Below are positions 56,586 to 64,000 of a stretch of 64,000 bases of DNA, piece after piece. Positions within the stretch are counted from its first letter, which is position 1. Every line of letters begins with the position of its first letter. The notes below the pieces were generated by a model. That model was not told where the DNA came from. It saw only the letters and a program-made list of their open reading frames with translations, and made no database searches. This DNA comes from Porphyridium purpureum (Eukaryota > Rhodophyta > Bangiophyceae > Porphyridiales > Porphyridiaceae), in NCBI GenBank assembly GCA_008690995.1, contig VRMN01000006.1:134501-198500 (forward strand), given 5' to 3'. A program made the position numbers and the translations under genes.

Positions 56586-58364
56586 ATGGAGTACGATGGC
56601 GACAAAGGTCCTTGGAGCAAGGCGGCATGGAGAGAGTTTGGCGATGAGAGCAGCAGTGGGCAGCTGATCGGAATGCTAAACTCTTGCCCGGGGGAATATG
56701 ATGCGGAGAGGGGCAACAATGTCGATGCGGAAAAAAGGCAAAGTCGCGACCTAACGTCGCGTCCACGAGGCGGCCTTAGAATGAGACTGTTTGCGAGTCT
56801 CTTGTTTGTTTTTCTTCTTTCAATTGCATCAGGAACTACTTTGATGTGGATTCAGCAAAGTGCTAGTCTCGTTGTGAGTGTTCACGCTGTGCATGAACAG
56901 ACTATGGCAGGTATGTTAGAGAACACCGTGGCGCAAGGTGATGAACATCTGTCCGCGACAACACATTTGCTAGTTATCAAGAAACCAGGGGACACGGCCA
57001 GCAGCCGTCTACAACGGACATTGCGGAGTGACCGCGAGTCACCGCGCAATAACTCCGTACCTGGTGCACAAGAAGGTATGAGCGGTGCAGATGCGACGCG
57101 CCGCCAAGCAAAGGAAGACGTTCGGCAGGGGCAAGAAGACCCGGAATCGCAGCACCTCGTGACTGTGAAGGTCATAGCAGGTCCGGATAGTGTGAATTTG
57201 GACAAACTTGAGGAAAGCAAGATAGCGGCAAGCCCACGCTACGTGACTGCCGATCTCAATGAACTCCATGCTGTGCGAGCTGCTCTGAGCGAAGGGAGCG
57301 TGGTAAATAATGAGCCTGATGGCGTCGGGGAAAAGTCCAGCAGCGTGACAGGGGCTTCACTTGAGACCCGGGTCCGCCATGTGTTGAATGAGGTTCGGGA
57401 ACCTCCAAGCAAATCAGTCTTGCTTCGCCCTCAACCCACGGCAGGCATTGGAGTCGGCCTGGCAAAATCGTTTAGACGTAGTCTTGGGTCTGAGAATGTA
57501 GTGGCAGATCCTGTGAAGGCAGAGACACGCGCCGCGAAAAGTCAGGGCTTTGCGGGATTGTCCAGTCCCACTGGAGCAATGCGCAAACGAGCAGCGTGTG
57601 CGCACAGGGCCTTGAAATTTACGAAAAGGTCGTGTGGGTACAAGTCCGGACTGCGGATGTTGGGCGACAAGGTGTATGGTGGGTGGAAAATGTGTGTGGA
57701 GGGTATTCACGAAATGGCGAAAGAGCAGCGCGAAGCGCTCGTTGTCTACGGTTTCGGGGTTGGCTTTGACACGTCGTGGGACGAAGCGCTCATGTCCCAG
57801 TACGGCTTGAACGTCCATGCGTTTGATCCCACGCCGAGGTCGCTCGAGTATGTTCGTGGGCGGAAAGAACTTCAGACGCCGTTGTTTCATCACAGCGCCG
57901 TGGGTTTGGGCACGACGAACCGAAATGAAACGTGGTATGAGCCGCGGAAGGGACGGTGGGAGGCGTCCAACAGCAAATACAACCACCTGAAGGACGGCAT
58001 TGCGCACGAAGTGGAAGTCAAGACGCTGAAGACACTGATGCAGGAGCGCGGTCACACGCACATTGACGTGCTGAAAATTGACATTGAGGGAGCGGAGTAC
58101 GAGGTGCTGGTTGACCTTCTGAAGGATGGCGGATGCCTGCCGACGAACCAGCTTCTGATGGAGACGCACTCGTACCAAATGAAGCAGCTGTGGAAAGCTC
58201 ACGGAGAAACCGTGGCGCTCCTTGAGCAGGCTGGGTTCAGGCTTGTGTTCGCAGGCCCAGGCAATCACGAGCACACGTGGATTCGTTTTCTTGACAGATC
58301 GAGGATGAGGGATCATCCAGGAAAAAGTCATGGGGACATGAATCAAAGCAAGGTGATATCGTGA
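56586..58364 (+). CDS. Type II membrane methyltransferase, copy 1 (METTL24/FkbM-like)
   Basis: 592 residues from ATG 56586. A cytosolic tail, a signal anchor at about 66-90 (MRLFASLLFVFLLSIASGTT) and a long variable stem (90-350) precede a C-terminal methyltransferase domain (about 356-565). The domain has GGWKMCVEGIHEM, the SAM-site block VVYGFGVGFDTSWDEALMSQ, VHAFDPTP and the FkbM-like IDVLKIDIEGAEYEVL. The pattern YSFGxxxDxSWDEAL ... HAFDP is that of the Methyltransf_22/METTL24 group. Type II topology puts the domain in the Golgi lumen. Methylation of polysaccharide sugars is a reasonable guess because Porphyridium walls contain O-methyl sugars. The catalytic segment is almost identical at DNA level to copy 2; the stem is not. 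Confidence 0.8.
   Translation: MEYDGDKGPWSKAAWREFGDESSSGQLIGMLNSCPGEYDAERGNNVDAEKRQSRDLTSRPRGGLRMRLFASLLFVFLLSIASGTTLMWIQQSASLVVSVHAVHEQTMAGMLENTVAQGDEHLSATTHLLVIKKPGDTASSRLQRTLRSDRESPRNNSVPGAQEGMSGADATRRQAKEDVRQGQEDPESQHLVTVKVIAGPDSVNLDKLEESKIAASPRYVTADLNELHAVRAALSEGSVVNNEPDGVGEKSSSVTGASLETRVRHVLNEVREPPSKSVLLRPQPTAGIGVGLAKSFRRSLGSENVVADPVKAETRAAKSQGFAGLSSPTGAMRKRAACAHRALKFTKRSCGYKSGLRMLGDKVYGGWKMCVEGIHEMAKEQREALVVYGFGVGFDTSWDEALMSQYGLNVHAFDPTPRSLEYVRGRKELQTPLFHHSAVGLGTTNRNETWYEPRKGRWEASNSKYNHLKDGIAHEVEVKTLKTLMQERGHTHIDVLKIDIEGAEYEVLVDLLKDGGCLPTNQLLMETHSYQMKQLWKAHGETVALLEQAGFRLVFAGPGNHEHTWIRFLDRSRMRDHPGKSHGDMNQSKVIS
57648..58258 (+). repeat. Near-identical 611-bp catalytic segment, copy A
   Basis: Compared by eye with 60285-60895: 4 mismatches in 611 bases, about 99.3% identical, with no gaps. 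Similarity collapses abruptly on the 5' side and decays within about 40 bases on the 3' side. Confidence 0.95.
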
Positions 58365-59537
58365 GTCAAAAATCAAACTACAAGCACACAAATGAAGAGA
58401 CCGATACGGCCCTTCCTTACTTTGGCAAAAGGGCTAAACACGCGCAATAATTTGCTCGGTGATGTCGTTTTGCAGAAATGGTCGTGTTGACGTACAACGT
58501 GAAGAGAGCTTTCGGCAAGCCATACATTCTATCGCGCCGCTTCGTTGAGCCTGTTAATGACGCCATGGGGAGTCCTACTTCAATTTGCAAATGGATTGTA
58601 GTTTTGCAGTCGTGGAATCTGCCGGCAATTGAGAGAGAGATCGCGAGCACGTTTCCAGAATGCTTCCTGGGCCCCTGCAAGGCGAGCGCGAGTGATCGAG
58701 AGTGCTTACCCCCACGTGTAAGCTGCAGTGCAAGTACGCCATTACTCTGATTCCCTGGTTGAATGCTTCGCTGCACTCACTCACGGTACTTCAATGCCAC
58801 ACTGTTGTACGGAGAGACGTGCTGGGTTCCTATCGACGCACGTATTCAAGTTTTCCATGAACCCCAAAACATTAACTCAAGTTCCAAGTCATGAGCGAAC
58901 TGGTGGTAAACCGGCAAGCGGACGCACGAGAAGCAGCGGGACTCCAAGCTCGTTGAGGTGCTACGAAGCACAGCCCGTCCTTATCTGTGTGCGCGCCACC
59001 GCCGCGTCTCGCGTTGTGCCTGGCTTCACGAGCACGTGCGGTCGACTGCGGCTCTCCGTTGCGACGCCTTCTCACACAGTCGTCCAAAGCCAGCGCGCTC
59101 ATTACCTACTCGCGTGAATAACTTTTCTGTCATGCCACATGAGCTCACAAGCAAGTGCGCCGCAAGGCGCCAAGCCGTTCAAGGCCCCAAGCGGAATCAC
59201 TACTGAATTGAACGGCGCTTCACAGACGGTTTAACGGCGCGCCGCATAAATTTAGACGGAGTGTACAGTGCTGAACCTCGAGTTTAAATTCAGAATCGCG
59301 GTGTGTGTTTGTGTGGCTTACAGCGCGTGTGGTCACGCGGCTATTTGTTTATCAGTAAAGCGACGCGGTTTGATATGCGATGTTTGAACTGTACCTGCTT
59401 CGAGCTCGCTCATCGTTGAAGGTTGGCGTGCATGCTTCGACGACGTGAGACAAGAGTTTGGACTGCGTTGCGTTTCGCCCTTGGCGTGCGGCTCCTCGCA
59501 CTGTCGACTCAAATGGTCGGCACGCCCAAGCGCGCGC
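58365..59537. other. Intergenic between methyltransferase copies 1 and 2
   Basis: About 1.2 kb. Two exact elements, GTACAGT (59263) and ACTGTAC (59388), lie 150-275 bases before copy 2. A short frame from 58478 (MVVLTYNVKRAFGKPYILSR) has a protein-like start but degenerates. I see no supported gene. Confidence 0.4.
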
Positions 59538-60971
59538 ATGGGAGAAATAAAGAGCTTTCTTCCGGCCGCCGGCGGCTGGAGCCGGCTGGCGTCCGGCTGG
59601 GCGCACCCAGCTGCGGAGTCAACCGACCCGCCCGCCCGCGTGCGGAGGTTTGCGTCCGCGAGGCCGGTCAAGATTGCCACGGCAATGTTGCTTGTCGTGG
59701 CCCTGGGTGCGCTTGTGTTCAAGCTGCACAGCATATCTTTGTCGCATGACGCCTTTCTCGCGACGTTCGGGAATCATCATCGGTTTCTCGCGGACATCGG
59801 AGCCGTGGCGGCTGTGGGCGGCGAGGGGCTGAGCTCCGACGGCGCGCCCCAGGATAATGAAGCCCCGGACAAAAAGCACGTGGAAGTGGATAAAGCACAG
59901 ACGGTGAAAAACACAGAACCCCTCGGAATAGACAGCAGTCGCACGTCTGGAGGGTTGATCCATGTCTCATCGAAACGCGCTGATATTCAAAGCAATCGGG
60001 GAGCTGTAGAACATACTCAGGCGCAGAAAGACGGAGCACTTGATCAGCCTGCAGTTCCAAGCAACATCTCATCCGTCAAGACTAACAGAGACCATATTGA
60101 CGATATAGAAGTGCGACAAGGCGAAAGCAGAGTCGCGGCTCCAGTTTTGAACGAGTCAAAGTTGTCACGCGCAGATTCGCCGAGCGAGTTGGCCGGATCC
60201 GATGCAAGCAGAATGCAACCTTTGCGCCAAACATGCGCCGAGGAAGCATTGTCCTTCAGAAAGTGGCCGTGTGAGCAAAAGGGAGGACTGCGGATGTTGG
60301 GCGACAAGGTGTATGGTGGGTGGAAAATGTGTGTGGAGGGTATTCACGAAATGGCGAAAGAGCAGCGCGAAGCGCTCGTTGTCTACGGTTTTGGGATTGG
60401 CTTTGACACGTCGTGGGACGAAGCGCTCATGTCCCAGTACGGCTTGAACGTCCATGCGTTTGATCCCACGCCGAGGTCGCTCGAGTATGTTCGTGGGCGG
60501 AAAGAACTTCAGACGCCGTTGTTTCATCACAGCGCCGTGGGTTTGGGCACGACGAACCGAAATGAAACGTGGTATGAGCCGCGGAAGGGACGGTGGGAGG
60601 CGTCCAACAGCAAATACAACCACCTGAAGGACGGTATTGCGCACGAAGTGGAAGTCAAGACGCTGAAGACACTGATGCAGGAGCGAGGTCACACGCACAT
60701 TGACGTGCTGAAAATTGACATTGAGGGAGCGGAGTACGAGGTGCTGGTTGACCTTCTGAAGGATGGCGGATGCCTGCCGACGAACCAGCTTCTGATGGAG
60801 ACGCACTCGTACCAAATGAAGCAGCTGTGGAAAGCTCACGGAGAAACCGTGGCGCTCCTTGAGCAGGCTGGGTTCAGGCTTGTGTTCGCAGGCCCGGGAG
60901 ATCATGAGCACACGTGGATTCGCTTCGAAGAGGAGAAAGGAGAAAAGACGAATCAGAAGGATTCTGTTTGA
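59538..60971 (+). CDS. Type II membrane methyltransferase, copy 2 (METTL24/FkbM-like)
   Basis: 477 residues from ATG 59538 (MGEIKSFLPAAGGWSRLASG); the longer frame begins at GTG. Signal anchor about 44-66 (VKIATAMLLVVALGALVFKL), stem 67-250 unlike that of copy 1, catalytic domain about 251-460 almost identical to copy 1 (FGIGFDTSWDEAL instead of FGVGFDTSWDEAL). The shared domain with unrelated stem and anchor points to recent gene conversion or domain shuffling rather than a whole-gene duplication. Expected location: Golgi lumen. Substrate unknown. Confidence 0.8.
   Translation: MGEIKSFLPAAGGWSRLASGWAHPAAESTDPPARVRRFASARPVKIATAMLLVVALGALVFKLHSISLSHDAFLATFGNHHRFLADIGAVAAVGGEGLSSDGAPQDNEAPDKKHVEVDKAQTVKNTEPLGIDSSRTSGGLIHVSSKRADIQSNRGAVEHTQAQKDGALDQPAVPSNISSVKTNRDHIDDIEVRQGESRVAAPVLNESKLSRADSPSELAGSDASRMQPLRQTCAEEALSFRKWPCEQKGGLRMLGDKVYGGWKMCVEGIHEMAKEQREALVVYGFGIGFDTSWDEALMSQYGLNVHAFDPTPRSLEYVRGRKELQTPLFHHSAVGLGTTNRNETWYEPRKGRWEASNSKYNHLKDGIAHEVEVKTLKTLMQERGHTHIDVLKIDIEGAEYEVLVDLLKDGGCLPTNQLLMETHSYQMKQLWKAHGETVALLEQAGFRLVFAGPGDHEHTWIRFEEEKGEKTNQKDSV
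60285..60895 (+). repeat. Near-identical 611-bp catalytic segment, copy B
   Basis: Partner of 57648-58258. Three of the four mismatches are silent (TTC/TTT, GGC/GGT, CGC/CGA); one changes Val to Ile. Confidence 0.95.
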
Positions 60972-61326
60972 CCAGAGCGCTCCTGTTGCCGCCAAGTCTT
61001 TTATCCCACACTTGCACCCGTGTACATGCCTTACGTGGCGACGTGTATCGGTCCACTTTCCGTCCTTTAGCGGAACCCGCTTAAATCATCAAGGATAGAC
61101 GCATATCTCGACCAATGAACATTATGGTGTAGGACGTTTTTGCTTCTTCCGGTGCGATCGATGCCGCTAGCTTGAGGTCCGTCTGCGAGCGCCTCTCCCA
61201 TCTTTGCAAGACAGACACACACGCGGACACGCCTTTACCACTCATTCGTGATGACGTTCCCAAAAATTAGAGGTTGGACGTGAGGAGAAGGCATCATTGG
61301 CGTGAGGGGCGCGTACCACCGAGCGA
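60972..61326. other. Intergenic between methyltransferase copies 2 and 3
   Basis: About 355 bases. A GTGTACATG is present at about 61020. No exact ACTGTAC/GTACAGT was found. No gene is seen. Confidence 0.45.
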
Positions 61327-62421
61327 ATGGCGCCCGCGCTGCAGCCTTCAAGGCTTTTGGCAGGTGTGTGCGTGTTCCTGTTCGGTTTGGCTCTGGGTAG
61401 CGTTCTATCATCTGCTCTGCGCGCTCATGAGGTGAGGCATGCGATCGAGATCAGGACTGGCCCCGGACTGGCTCACGGCTTTGCGCCCGCGCCAGACAAC
61501 GTCAAGCTCATGCGCCCGGCTGACATGATAACATTCAAGTCCTCGGAAACACATCCACGGCAAAGCCAATCGTCAAGACAAGATGGTCGAGTGGACGTCA
61601 AGGAATTGGTTAAACGTGGCGCAGTCAAAGTGTCAAGTATGAACGCATCAAGTGCGTCACGCGCCTCGGGCGCGACGAGCCGTAGTGACGGCGCTTCACA
61701 AGCGAGTAAAGATTCTCCCAAGTGCGCGCAAGGTGCGTTGCAGTTTAGCAAGCGAGACTGCTCGGATGAGAAGAATCTCGTCTGGGTCGGGAATCCTACA
61801 TATGGCGGTTGGAAAGTGTGCATGACGAGCATTCGAAACATGCCGCGAAAAAAGCGTAAAGGGCTTGTCGTGTACGGATTTGGTGTCGGAACAAACACGT
61901 CTTGGGATGAAGCATTAATTAATGACTATGGTGTTCCCGTGCACGCCTTTGACCCGACACCGAAATCAATCGCGTACGTGCAGAATCGCGAGGAGCTTCA
62001 GACACCCATGTTCAAGTTTAGCGCTGTAGGCATCGGTGACGCAGACCGTGAGGAGACTTGGAATATTCCGCGAAGAAGTGTGTCGCAGAGTAAGTACAAC
62101 CACCAGGATAGCGGCATGAGCACGGAGGTTGAAGTGAGAAGTCTGACATCGATCATGAAGGAACGAGGCCACACATACCTCGATATCTGTAAGATTGACG
62201 TGGAAGGGGCAGAATACGAGGTGCTAATCAGCCTGCTGGAGGACGGCGGGTGTCTACCGACCAACCAGCTGCTCATGGAAACACACTCCTACCAGGTCGC
62301 CGGACTGCAGAGCGCTCACGTCAAGACAAAGGCTCTTTTGGGGAAGGCGGGTTTCAAGCTTGTCAGCGCTGGCATTGGAGGCCACGAGCACACATGGATC
62401 CGCTTTCAATCGCGGCCTTGA
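61327..62421 (+). CDS. Type II membrane methyltransferase, copy 3 (diverged)
   Basis: 364 residues, with a very short cytosolic tail, signal anchor about 10-31 (LAGVCVFLFGLALGSVLSSA) and a stem of roughly 110 residues rich in Ser and Ala. Catalytic domain about 150-360: GGWKVCMTSIRNM, VVYGFGVGTNTSWDEAL, VHAFDPTP, DICKIDVEGAEYEVL, LPTNQLLMETHSYQV and HEHTWIRF. It keeps all motifs of copies 1 and 2 but is clearly more distant (roughly half to two thirds identical by eye), so it did not take part in the recent conversion. Same expected Golgi-lumen role. Confidence 0.8.
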   Translation: MAPALQPSRLLAGVCVFLFGLALGSVLSSALRAHEVRHAIEIRTGPGLAHGFAPAPDNVKLMRPADMITFKSSETHPRQSQSSRQDGRVDVKELVKRGAVKVSSMNASSASRASGATSRSDGASQASKDSPKCAQGALQFSKRDCSDEKNLVWVGNPTYGGWKVCMTSIRNMPRKKRKGLVVYGFGVGTNTSWDEALINDYGVPVHAFDPTPKSIAYVQNREELQTPMFKFSAVGIGDADREETWNIPRRSVSQSKYNHQDSGMSTEVEVRSLTSIMKERGHTYLDICKIDVEGAEYEVLISLLEDGGCLPTNQLLMETHSYQVAGLQSAHVKTKALLGKAGFKLVSAGIGGHEHTWIRFQSRP

Positions 62422-62471
62422 GCCCCAGCGCCGTCACCCCATATCGGCCGCAACCAGTTTCCACACCACTG

Positions 62472-62478
62472 ACTGTAC
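62472..62478 (+). promoter_or_regulatory. ACTGTAC element 50 bases before the plastid membrane protein gene
   Basis: Exact ACTGTAC at 62472 followed by a related GGTACTGT. Its position favours the start at ATG 62528 over the longer TTG-initiated frame, which would place the element inside coding sequence. Confidence 0.4.
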
Positions 62479-62527
62479 TCACGGTACTGTTCGGCTACCT
62501 CGCAGATTACTCGAGGCGCACAGGCGG

Positions 62528-63169
62528 ATGAACGCTCGTGACGGTGCGTTGTCGGTGCTCTGGTTGAAAGTTTCCTCGTCCGTGCGCACCATGGCTCTGT
62601 TTATTGGATGCGGTGCCGGGCTAGGCCGCGCGGCATTATCGCAAGGAACCCTCCTGCGCCGCGATTTGTGTTCAAATGGTCGTATCCGAACGCGAACCCG
62701 AACGGCGCGCGATCTGCAAATGAACACGCGCACGGAGAGCGTCAAGGCAGCGTTGGTGTCAGCGATTGGCGGGTCGTTTATGCTGGCACCGGCTTCAGTC
62801 GCTGCCGCATATGTGCAGGGCACCGGTCTTTCGCCACAGTGGGAGCTCGGTGTGGATATGGGTGCGCTGAGTCTCGCTCTGTTCGGGATTACGTACCGGT
62901 ATTGTGTGAGTGAGAGCAACGCGAAGAACTCAATGCTGCAGCAAGGCGTGGTGGGTGCTTTTGCAATAACGCGCACTGCTAGCGCGCTGCGCGCTTCACC
63001 GACCTGCGTTCCGATTCCGTTGCAATGCGGGCCGCCGCTTGGCTACTTTGACTATGCCATGTTGTTCGACGGAACGGTCATGCTGACGGAATCGCTGCTT
63101 GCGTTTGGGTTTGCCGCTATATGCTTGGAATTCGCTTTCAGGAAAGGCTGGCTGCTGCGCATGGAGTAG
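62528..63169 (+). CDS. Conserved plastid/cyanobacterial membrane protein of unknown function
   Basis: 213 residues from ATG 62528 (MNARDGALSVLW). An N-terminal transit-like part (to about residue 65) precedes three or four hydrophobic segments: ALVSAIGGSFMLAPASVAAA, LSLALFGITYRYCV, QGVVGAFAITRTASAL and TESLLAFGFAAICLEFAF. The blocks GITYRYCV, LQQGVVGAFAITR and CGPPLGYFDYAM recall an uncharacterised family found in cyanobacteria and in plant and algal plastids. The role is unknown. ATG 62591 (MALFIGCGAG) is an alternative start. Confidence 0.75.
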   Translation: MNARDGALSVLWLKVSSSVRTMALFIGCGAGLGRAALSQGTLLRRDLCSNGRIRTRTRTARDLQMNTRTESVKAALVSAIGGSFMLAPASVAAAYVQGTGLSPQWELGVDMGALSLALFGITYRYCVSESNAKNSMLQQGVVGAFAITRTASALRASPTCVPIPLQCGPPLGYFDYAMLFDGTVMLTESLLAFGFAAICLEFAFRKGWLLRME

Positions 63170-63245
63170 GCGGTGTCTTCTGCGGAATTCTGCGAGAGCT
63201 TCGAGAGAATGTCGATTGGTGCCGTGGTCGAGGAACATTGTTTAT

Positions 63246-64000
63246 TTACTCATCTGATTCAGATGCACCTTCCATGTCAAAGGTCTCGATGACCATTACG
63301 TCATCGCCATCATTACGGATATCTTGTGCTTCGCCCGTCGCCTTATTGCCTACAATACACTGGCTCTCCCTTGCATTTTCAGTCTGGGATGTGTTAACGT
63401 CTGTTTCCATTTCCCACCAATTTTGCGTGTTCGGGAGCGCGGCGGAATGTCTGCGCCTAAAGCGCTCGACCAATTTCGTGGCTGCTTCACACCCAAACTC
63501 CTCCACGACCAGTTCCGATATTTTATCACATACAGAAGCGCGGAGCTTCTCCCACGATACGGGATCAAAGAACCCGCGCTCGTTTTTAGATTCAAACGCT
63601 TGTGAGTATGTCGCAGCGAAAACTTGCTCTTGCAAACAAGACACCTGATTCAGCACAAAGCTCAAACAGCTGGCATCCTTTGGCAATCTCTCAAGTCGGG
63701 GTCCTCGCACTGCACGATCTTCGAGCGCAGCGGTCACAAAGTCGGTCAAGGATCCGTTCCCAACTGTGTGTGAGCGGTCGCGACAGTCTGGATTGAGCTC
63801 AGTGTACATGGCTTCAGCACATTCAGGACGAATTGTGAGCGCGGCTCGTGCGAGCTCATCCAAATTTTCCACGCGGATCTTCAGGAGCTGATAAACACGA
63901 TACACTTGAGCATCCTTTCTGGGATCGACACCTAGGGGAATGAGCAGCGGCGGCGCGAATGCGCAGCGAGGCTCAAATGTATAAACGCAGAAGCGCAGCA
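63246..64000 (-). CDS. Unidentified protein, 5' end beyond the window (partial)
   Basis: The frame is open from the window's right edge (…FCVYTFEPRCAFAPPLLIPL) to the stop at 63246, giving about 251 C-terminal residues. The sequence is helical with alternating hydrophobic and acidic stretches (VYRVYQLLKIRVENLDELAR, CDKISELVVEEFGCEAATKL). It closes with an acidic tail ending EGASESDE. A C-terminal region of an NELF-C/D-like or other helical nuclear protein was considered, but I cannot support a name. Confidence 0.6.
   Translation of the reverse strand, partial: LRFCVYTFEPRCAFAPPLLIPLGVDPRKDAQVYRVYQLLKIRVENLDELARAALTIRPECAEAMYTELNPDCRDRSHTVGNGSLTDFVTAALEDRAVRGPRLERLPKDASCLSFVLNQVSCLQEQVFAATYSQAFESKNERGFFDPVSWEKLRASVCDKISELVVEEFGCEAATKLVERFRRRHSAALPNTQNWWEMETDVNTSQTENARESQCIVGNKATGEAQDIRNDGDDVMVIETFDMEGASESDE

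Noticed and set aside
57414-60995. Pair of long minus-strand frames antisense to methyltransferase copies 1 and 2
   Set aside because: They are nearly identical only because the sense genes are; both are His/Arg/Leu-rich shadow frames with no independent support.
1-64000. Transposon or retroelement remnants
   Set aside because: I looked for transposase, reverse transcriptase and integrase motifs and long terminal or inverted repeats in the intergenic stretches and found none I could support; the only long repeat is the methyltransferase catalytic segment.

Overview
The window reads as nuclear DNA of a photosynthetic eukaryote with compact, mostly intron-free, GC-rich genes. Eukaryote-only machinery (Nup54, CNOT10, SAM50, complex I NDUFA5, RAD54B, DPH4, ATAD3, PRMT1) sits beside plastid genes (thylakoid-lumen CYP38/TLP40, membrane-anchored rubredoxins, DUF1350, a cyanobacterial/plastid membrane protein). 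There are no Shine-Dalgarno operons, and the genes lie on both strands in convergent, divergent and head-to-tail pairs with gaps from 10 bp to 1.7 kb. This fits a unicellular red alga of the Porphyridium type; that assignment is inference. About three quarters of the window is coding. I found no convincing tRNA, rRNA, CRISPR array, retroelement or transposon.

Layout. 0-8 kb: tail of an upstream gene, nucleoporin Nup54, an RBR ubiquitin ligase with an in-frame TGA, acyl-CoA oxidase, a small possibly spliced gene, and DPH4. 8-20 kb: an LARP4-like RNA-binding protein, CNOT10, an unresolved zinc-ribbon locus, RAD54B and SAM50. 20-30 kb: a phosphate acetyltransferase with an EF-hand inserted in its regulatory domain, a DUF815 P-loop protein, NDUFA5 and a 3-beta-HSD-type dehydrogenase. 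30-43 kb: a lipase-like hydrolase, CYP38, a tandem-C2 protein, DUF1350, a nucleotide-sugar transporter, PRMT1, two neighbouring membrane rubredoxins and phosphoglucomutase. 43-55 kb: an MIT-RING protein, ATAD3, cytosolic AsnRS, a PfkB sugar kinase, an unidentified helical protein and a sulfite-reductase-like protein that has lost its cluster ligands. 55-64 kb: three type II membrane methyltransferases in tandem, a plastid membrane protein and a partial gene running off the right edge.

How the genes relate. There are no operons, but some themes recur. Carbon handling: phosphoglucomutase, PfkB kinase, Pta and acyl-CoA oxidase. Cell-wall polysaccharide: the sugar-nucleotide transporter and the methyltransferase trio are plausible players in making the methylated exopolysaccharide known from Porphyridium. 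Photosystem upkeep: CYP38 and the rubredoxins. mRNA fate: LARP, CNOT10 and PRMT1.

The observations most worth following are the sulfite-reductase pseudoenzyme (52837-54900), the EF-hand Pta (20762-23515), the methyltransferase array with a near-identical 611-bp catalytic segment in two copies, and a recurring ACTGTAC/GTACAGT element in intergenic DNA next to many genes. Start codons given below are the first sensible ATG, often downstream of the longest open frame, which in several cases begins at TTG or GTG.
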